Assembly: GCA_030689795.1 (NCBI GenBank)
Contig: JAUYEO010000082.1
Span: 1-10,373 of the forward strand
Direction: 5' to 3'
Length of the DNA: 10,373 nucleotides
Origin: Desulfobacterales bacterium
Lineage (GTDB): Bacteria > Desulfobacterota > Desulfobacteria > Desulfobacterales > RPRI01
A model generated the notes under the pieces. The model saw nothing but the letters and a program-made list of their open reading frames with translations. It ran no database searches and was not told where the DNA came from. Both the position numbers and the translations under genes were made by a program. Position 1 is the first letter of the stretch; the number at the start of each line of letters is the position of its first letter. Shown here piece by piece: positions 6,701 to 10,373 of the stretch.

Positions 6701-6806
6701 AATTCATTGACAAATCAAGCACGATATGATTATTTGTGCCCGCATCTCGACAGTCCCGTCAAAATTCCCATGCGTTCTGACGGACGCATAGAATATATAC
6801 CTTAAT
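6685..6806. repeat. ~122-bp direct repeat, copy 2
   Basis: Second copy of the repeat at 6106-6227, same orientation. The hairpin at 6770-6789 carries a C-to-T change relative to copy 1 that turns a G-C pair into a T/G (G-U in RNA) pair, so the fold survives. The stop codon of the BRO-N remnant (6698-6700) lies inside this copy, so the repeat marks the point where that gene was broken. Confidence 0.9.
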
Positions 6807-6960
6807 ATCCCTTTGCGGTATATCATCTAATAATTGCGTTTTATACCGCAATAAACGGCAAAATCAATTTATACTTGTACCGTTTTATTGACAATAATGC
6901 GTATCCTATTAACATCAAACCACATTTATTGTTAATATACACAAAACGATATAATAACTT
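6807..6960. other. AT-rich non-coding stretch with inverted repeats, leading into the cassette region
   Basis: TTGCGGTATA (6813-6822) and TATACCGCAA (6842-6851) form a perfect 10-bp inverted repeat with a 19-nt loop. A second weaker one follows, AATAAACGG near 6850 against CCGTTTTATT near 6890. No gene or recognisable RNA is seen. If 6961 is the left boundary of a cassette array, this stretch occupies the place of an attI region or a worn upstream attC, but no GCCCAAC partner site is present in it. Confidence 0.45.
6929..6955 (+). promoter_or_regulatory. Possible sigma-70-type promoter before the two-TM gene
   Basis: A consensus TATAAT lies at 6950-6955, 15 bp after TTGTTA (6929-6934); with a 17-bp spacer the -35 would be the poorer TATTGT. 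Transcription would start near 6962, almost exactly at the presumed cassette boundary. The -10 is strong and the -35 weak, and the AT-rich context makes chance matches likely. Confidence 0.4.
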
Positions 6961-6967
6961 GTTGGGC
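6961..6967 (+). other. GTTGGGC core site: putative 5' boundary of integron cassette
   Basis: GTTGGGC fits the integron recombination core GTTRRRY and is identical to the right core of the attC site at 7762-7768. It lies 30 bp before the first ORF of the cassette, where an attI or preceding attC core is expected. No complementary RYYYAAC arm is visible upstream, so it may belong to an attI site, a degenerate attC, or be chance. Confidence 0.5.
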
Positions 6968-6996
6968 TACAATAAAAAGAAAATTGGAGGCACTGT

Positions 6997-7446
6997 GTGA
7001 CAAAATCAATTGATATCCATTCAATATTGGATTCTGTGTCAAAGATCAAACTCTCAGGCGGCGTGGTCGGAAAAGTCTGTACAGTTCTTATTTGCGTTGC
7101 TCTTGCCTTCGCAATAATTGCTTGGTCGGTCACAGTCGCTTGGGTTTCGGCAATCGCGTTAGGAATGCTTTTTGTTCTATGTTTTTCGATCCTATGGCGG
7201 ATAGTCAGTTTTGCAGACCGAAACCCTCAAGCAGCCATTTTAGACGGTGCGGAATTTACTATATTAGAGCAATTACGTTTGGGAACAAAAGCTCATCCCC
7301 AACTGCCTTCAGAAGATTGCGACGTGATAGAAGCAACCCCAGTTACACTTTCGCTTGAAGAAATAGATACAATTCAACAGCCAGATTTAGACACACCTCA
7401 ACTGCCCGAGAGTGAGGATGGCAGAGAGGAGGTCAAAAATGGCTAA
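6997..7446 (+). CDS. Hypothetical two-TM membrane protein in integron cassette
   Basis: A 149-residue protein I do not recognise. The GTG start at 6997 is chosen because TTGGAGG ends 6 nt before it. Residues about 24-45 and 47-69 are hydrophobic (VCTVLICVALAFAIIAWSV, VAWVSAIALGMLFVLCFSI) and should form a transmembrane hairpin. The rest (72-149) is a soluble, acidic, proline-containing tail in which PQLPSED (101-107) and PQLPESED (134-141) repeat imperfectly. The topology suggests a small inner-membrane protein with a cytoplasmic tail. It overlaps the next gene by 8 bp and is probably translationally coupled to it, so the two products may act together. Both lie in one presumed cassette of about 801 bp. 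Function unknown. Confidence 0.75.
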   Translation: MTKSIDIHSILDSVSKIKLSGGVVGKVCTVLICVALAFAIIAWSVTVAWVSAIALGMLFVLCFSILWRIVSFADRNPQAAILDGAEFTILEQLRLGTKAHPQLPSEDCDVIEATPVTLSLEEIDTIQQPDLDTPQLPESEDGREEVKNG

Positions 7447-7723
7447 TTTCTATCATGTTTTTATACAACCTAAAAAGGGCGTTACAAACGAACAAGTCGA
7501 AAAGAAGATGAATCTTTCAAAAGACTGGTTCAGATGTACCTATTCTGTTTGGATTCTATATTCAACCTCTCGGATTGATAAATGGCAAGAAAGGCTCCGG
7601 CCGCTCATTGAGCCTGGGGGTAGTCTCTTTATATGCAGGCTGGATATATCTAAAAGGAAAGGATGGATGAAGAGGGAATTCTGGGATTGGATCAAATCAA
7701 ACGAGAAAAAGCCCAACCCATAA
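7439..7723 (+). CDS. Small SinR/Cas2-fold-like protein, cassette-encoded
   Basis: A 94-residue protein starting at ATG 7439, preceded by a consensus AGGAGG with a 6-nt gap; an in-frame GTG at 7412 would add nine residues but has no such site. The layout, a short N-terminal strand (NFYHVFIQP), a helix, then SVWILYSTSRIDKWQERLRP (36-55), GSLFICRLD (61-69) and a closing GWMKREFWDWIK (75-86), resembles small ferredoxin-like proteins annotated as SinR-like and distantly Cas2-like. I base this on pattern memory, not a search. The acidic nuclease residue of active Cas2 is not evident near the first strand. The last codons (KKPNP, stop) are read from the left arm of the attC site, a normal arrangement in integron cassettes. 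No CRISPR repeats or cas1 are present, so a CRISPR role is unlikely. Confidence 0.72.
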   Translation: MANFYHVFIQPKKGVTNEQVEKKMNLSKDWFRCTYSVWILYSTSRIDKWQERLRPLIEPGGSLFICRLDISKRKGWMKREFWDWIKSNEKKPNP

Positions 7724-7768
7724 ATTCAGCGGACGCAAAAAGCCGCGCCGCTGATTAATCCGTTGGGC
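7711..7768 (+). other. Integron attC recombination site (58 bp)
   Basis: The site has every element of a short attC. The outer left core is GCCCAAC (RYYYAAC, 7711-7717), followed by a 5-nt spacer and the inner left arm AATTCAGCGG (7723-7732). After a 15-nt centre come the inner right arm CCGCTGATT (7748-7756), a 5-nt spacer, and the outer right core GTTGGGC (GTTRRRY, 7762-7768). The outer arms are perfectly complementary. The inner arms are complementary except for one extra T on the left, which would be the extrahelical base used by the integrase to choose the strand. Recombination is expected between G7762 and T7763. The upstream gene's stop lies within the site, as is usual for cassettes. 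Confidence 0.9.
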
Positions 7769-7832
7769 AAAATGAAATTGACGGGCGAATGCGTAAGAAT
7801 AAACACTGAAACCACAGTTTTGATGGAGGCCG

Positions 7833-9299
7833 ATGAAAAAGTTGAAGGCATACTACAATATAATTCAAGGTTCTCAACTAACATTGAATCCGCGGGTGTC
7901 AGTGTTAAGGCATAATGGTGGCATTTACCTGTTCGATCCCATCACTCGTACCTGTGCTTCTTTAAATGATGCCATGCTGGCATTCATAACGAAGCCAAAC
8001 AATGTCGCCTCACTAAAAAAACCGTTCTGTAAAGACCTTAATGGATTAATGGATGTTACTAAGCATCTATGCGAACTCGGCATTTTGATTGCCCCGGAAG
8101 ATGCAGAACACAACGTCAGTCACTGCATGCCCAACAATTCGGATTCAATGATGAATCTGGCCATCTTTGTCACAACAAAGTGCAACCTCCGATGCACCTA
8201 TTGTTATGCCAGAGGGGGTGATACGGAAAAGACCATAAGCAAAGATATTTTGCGTCTCGCGATGGACCATTTCTTCTCAACTATCAATTCAAGTACTACT
8301 CATGAGAAAGAAAGACGTAAGACTATAAACCTATCAATCCATGGTGGTGGAGAACCAACAGTCGAATTCGCGATATTGAAGGACATCGTTGAAGACTTCT
8401 GCCGTCGCGCACGCGCAATGGATTTGAAGCCGACTGTGGGCATGGGTACTAACGGTACATATGATGATTCGATTCACCATTGGATCATTGAGAACAACAT
8501 TAACGTTAATGTAAGTTTGGACGGACCGCATAAAATCCAAAACCGTCTACGACCTTTCCTCTCTGGCAAACCGAGCTATGAGGTAGTGATTCACAACTTA
8601 CAAAGCTTGGTCAAGGAGGGGCGTCGTGTTACCATTCGGGCTACTATTACAGACGAAGCTATGGAGACCATGGAGGAGACGGTCGAACTTGCAAGTCAAC
8701 TGGGCATTGCTGCCGTGCACTTTGAACCACTCGCATTGGCTGGACGGAGTACTTCCAGTGCCCTTTCCAGACCGGATGCAGAACAATTTGCAGAGACATT
8801 CTTGAAGTGTTTTCTCCAGGGTCTAAAACTTGACGTTGACGTCTACTACTCCGGTATGCGCTGTTTCGAGCATATCCAGCAGCGATTTTGTTCTGCCTGC
8901 GGACAAAATTTCTGCGTCACTCCCGACGGCAATATAACAACATGCTTTGAGGTGCTTGAGTCAAATGACCCGGCGGCGTCTGCATTTTTTATAGGTAAAG
9001 TGGATCATATTCAGGGTCGGGTGGTATTAGACCAGATGCGAATTGATAAATTGAATCAACGGATTGCTGAAAACATGGAAGCCTGCAAGGGCTGTTTCCT
9101 CAGGTATCAGTGTGCTGGAGACTGTCCGGTTAAAAGCTTCAGACATTCCAATCGAGACCTCTATTCCCCGGATCACTATCGCTGTCATATTGCCAAGCGG
9201 ATTAACAAACAACTCATCGCTTGGTTGGCTGATGGCGTGATCGAAACTCGTGATGTCGAACAAACAAGGGTCATCGCGTTAAACCACAATATCATTTAG
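7833..9299 (+). CDS. Radical SAM/SPASM peptide-modifying enzyme (putative RiPP maturase)
   Basis: A 488-residue enzyme expected to bind S-adenosylmethionine at a [4Fe-4S] cluster and modify a peptide by radical chemistry. Residues 20-90 (VSVLRHNGGIYLFDPITR, LNDAMLAF, LCELGIL) look like a PqqD-type peptide-recognition domain. The radical SAM core follows, with CNLRCTYC (C117, C121, C124), the SAM-binding GGGEP (171-175) and SLDGP (228-232). The SPASM domain has C356-x9-G366-x4-C371, then C418-x2-C421-x5-C427-x3-C431-x19-C451, the usual ligands for two auxiliary clusters. This architecture is that of sactipeptide and ranthipeptide maturases and anaerobic sulfatase maturases. No sulfatase is near, and a 16-cysteine protein begins 14 bp downstream, so a peptide substrate is favoured. 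GGAGG lies only 3 nt before the ATG. It is the first gene after the attC site. Confidence 0.92.
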   Translation: MKKLKAYYNIIQGSQLTLNPRVSVLRHNGGIYLFDPITRTCASLNDAMLAFITKPNNVASLKKPFCKDLNGLMDVTKHLCELGILIAPEDAEHNVSHCMPNNSDSMMNLAIFVTTKCNLRCTYCYARGGDTEKTISKDILRLAMDHFFSTINSSTTHEKERRKTINLSIHGGGEPTVEFAILKDIVEDFCRRARAMDLKPTVGMGTNGTYDDSIHHWIIENNINVNVSLDGPHKIQNRLRPFLSGKPSYEVVIHNLQSLVKEGRRVTIRATITDEAMETMEETVELASQLGIAAVHFEPLALAGRSTSSALSRPDAEQFAETFLKCFLQGLKLDVDVYYSGMRCFEHIQQRFCSACGQNFCVTPDGNITTCFEVLESNDPAASAFFIGKVDHIQGRVVLDQMRIDKLNQRIAENMEACKGCFLRYQCAGDCPVKSFRHSNRDLYSPDHYRCHIAKRINKQLIAWLADGVIETRDVEQTRVIALNHNII

Positions 9300-9313
9300 G
9301 AAGGAGGACTAAA

Positions 9314-9706
9314 ATGCCAAACAAAAAAGTGCAGAAAGCAAAAAAGACGATCGATAACACCGATAAAAAGATCCCGAAAATCCGTGTTGCCACGCTTAAC
9401 GAGAATAAGTTAAACAAGAAAGGCATCGGCCAAACAAAAGGTTGTGGATGCCAAAAGTGTCCATGTCCCTGTGATGACCAACTCCCATGTTTATGCGAGC
9501 CTGTACCTCCTCCATGTAAATGTGATATACAATGTAAATGCGTCTTTAATACTCCTGAACCAAAACCGTGTCCAAACGATGGATGTAAAACCGATACTTG
9601 CGGTTGCCAGGGTTACTGTCCAAGTGTCAAACATCAGTCGGGGAACAAACCGCAAGGTGGGTCACAAACTTTTTTCAAGATTGCCGGGGATAAAGACATA
9701 AAATAG
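9314..9706 (+). CDS. Cysteine-rich protein, candidate RiPP precursor of the adjacent radical SAM enzyme
   Basis: A 130-residue protein of no family I recognise. Residues 1-43 are lysine-rich and cysteine-free, like a leader. Residues 44-102 hold all 16 cysteines (44, 46, 49, 51, 53, 59, 61, 68, 70, 74, 76, 86, 91, 96, 98, 102), many as CxC pairs and interspersed with prolines. Residues 103-130 are a cysteine-free polar tail. There is no signal peptide or hydrophobic segment. AAGGAGG with 6-nt spacing gives it the strongest ribosome binding site of the pair, as expected for a substrate made in excess of its enzyme. It is 14 bp downstream of the radical SAM gene, so thioether or other radical modification at these cysteines is the natural hypothesis. 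An unmodified metal-binding, metallothionein-like protein is the main alternative. Confidence 0.85.
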   Translation: MPNKKVQKAKKTIDNTDKKIPKIRVATLNENKLNKKGIGQTKGCGCQKCPCPCDDQLPCLCEPVPPPCKCDIQCKCVFNTPEPKPCPNDGCKTDTCGCQGYCPSVKHQSGNKPQGGSQTFFKIAGDKDIK

Positions 9707-9738
9707 GAAGAGGTTATTTTAAAATATCTTTTTGACAA

Positions 9739-10373
9739 GGTGAATTCAAGTTGCAAGTGCACCACTTGATCTATTCCGGAACACTTCATGGGGTGACTGG
9801 TAGTCAAGGCACTTTCTTGGTCTATAATTAAGTTTTTTAACTGCAATTGCAAGATCTTCTTCTGTGATCTTACTAAAATCTGATCCTTTTGGAAAGTACT
9901 GACGAAGAAGGCCGTTTGTATTCTCGTTTGTCCCACGCTGCCAGGCGGCATATGGATCGGCAAAATAAACGGTTAAGCCGGTTTTATCTTCCAGCTCTTT
10001 GAACCTGGAAAACTCACTGCCGTTATCAACAGTCAATGTTTGCCGCATCTTTTTCGGAATACCACAAAATAGCCTGATGCTTTGCATTGTGAGAGAATCA
10101 GCCTTCTTGTCGACAAGTTTGGCGGCCATCAGATAACGGCTTTTACGCTCAACATGTGTGGCGATATATCCGCTGCTCTTCTTACCCTCCATCGTATCGC
10201 CTTCCCAGTCACCAAAACGCTCACGGCTGTCAACAATGGCCGGCCGTTCGGCAATGCTGACACGGCCTGGAATAAATCGTCTTCCCGAGCCGTATCGCTT
10301 TTGTTTGCGGCGCTTCTTTCGCACGCGACGAAGGTGATTGTAAAGTGTGCCGCCGTCTTTTGAATCTGAATAG
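9739..10373 (-). mobile_element. IS30-family insertion sequence, right end (cut by window end)
   Basis: The transposase gene and its 3' end occupy this span. The probable outer end is near GGTGAATTCAAGTTGCAAGT (9739-9758), which overlaps the transposase stop codon, as is usual for IS30-like elements whose terminal repeat runs into the gene end. The exact boundary is uncertain because the other terminus and any target duplication lie outside the window. The insertion is about 30 bp after the cysteine-rich gene. Confidence 0.7.
9746..10372 (-). CDS. IS30-family DDE transposase (N-terminus outside the window)
   Basis: This gene encodes the enzyme that cuts and rejoins the insertion sequence ends. 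The minus-strand frame is open to the window edge: codons before the GTG at 10324 read YSDSKDGGTLYNHLRR, a typical IS30 stretch, so that GTG is internal. Counting from it, the catalytic acids are D43 (FGDWEGDTMEG), D100 (LTVDNGSEF) and E134 (GTNENTNGLLRQYFP). The last two are separated by 33 residues, the D(33)E spacing of IS30. The C-terminal NYRPRKCLDYQSPHEVF is also characteristic. The visible part is undamaged, so the element may be active. The N-terminal helix-turn-helix part is not in the window. Confidence 0.93.
   Translation of the reverse strand, partial: YSDSKDGGTLYNHLRRVRKKRRKQKRYGSGRRFIPGRVSIAERPAIVDSRERFGDWEGDTMEGKKSSGYIATHVERKSRYLMAAKLVDKKADSLTMQSIRLFCGIPKKMRQTLTVDNGSEFSRFKELEDKTGLTVYFADPYAAWQRGTNENTNGLLRQYFPKGSDFSKITEEDLAIAVKKLNYRPRKCLDYQSPHEVFRNRSSGALAT

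Noticed and set aside
6106..6806. The 122-bp repeats as Vibrio-type attC (VCR-like) sites or a CRISPR array
   Set aside because: They contain no complementary RYYYAAC/GTTRRRY pair, and two long repeats with a 457-bp interval are not CRISPR-like.
7439..7723. Cas2 of a CRISPR system
   Set aside because: There is no CRISPR array or cas1 nearby, and the catalytic acidic residue expected after the first strand is not apparent.
9444..9701. Alternative-frame ORF inside the Cys-rich gene
   Set aside because: The frame from 9314 has a near-perfect ribosome binding site and a coherent leader/core/tail layout; the internal frame has no such support.
10082..10363. Plus-strand open frame at the window end
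   Set aside because: It is antisense to the IS30 transposase and has no recognisable features.

Overview
The window looks like a chromosomal segment of a strictly anaerobic bacterium, probably a sulfate-reducing or syntrophic member of the Desulfobacterota (former Deltaproteobacteria). This is inferred from the mix of NADH-linked iron-sulfur electron-transfer subunits, an ATP-dependent 2-hydroxyacyl-CoA dehydratase/reductase set, a DUF2080 transposon-associated gene and integron-type cassettes. No marker gene fixes the taxonomy.

Bases 1-5976 are metabolic. A 5'-truncated NuoF/HoxF-like flavoprotein subunit overlaps by 4 bp a short HoxU/NuoG-like iron-sulfur subunit. After a 1-kb interruption come two subunits of the HgdAB/FldBC/BcrBC family and their ATP-hydrolysing [4Fe-4S] activase, closely packed in one operon. 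The likely logic is that the diaphorase passes NADH electrons to a low-potential carrier, the activase spends ATP to inject an electron into the two-subunit enzyme, and that enzyme dehydrates or reduces an acyl-CoA. The interruption (about 1840-2820) holds two minus-strand genes, a DUF2080 protein and a GNAT acetyltransferase broken by one in-frame stop, plus a ~218-bp segment bounded by a 13-bp perfect inverted repeat.

Bases 5977-6960 are AT-rich and degraded. Two ~122-bp near-identical direct repeats (579 bp apart) flank the remnant of a BRO-N phage-antirepressor-like gene, with several inverted repeats.

Bases 6961-9740 look like integron gene cassettes. A 58-bp site at 7711-7768 has the full architecture of an attC recombination site: GCCCAAC/GTTGGGC outer arms, 5-nt spacers, and inner arms differing by one extra base. 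The cassette before it (about 6962-7762) carries a two-TM membrane protein and a small SinR/Cas2-fold-like protein whose stop codon lies inside attC. The cassette after it carries a radical SAM/SPASM peptide maturase followed 14 bp later by a 130-residue protein with 16 cysteines in a 59-residue stretch. This pair looks like a RiPP (post-translationally modified peptide) system travelling as an integron cassette, and it is the most interesting item here.

Bases ~9739-10373 are the 3' part of an IS30-family insertion sequence (minus strand, cut by the window end). It has landed about 30 bp after the cysteine-rich gene and separates it from whatever attC site followed.
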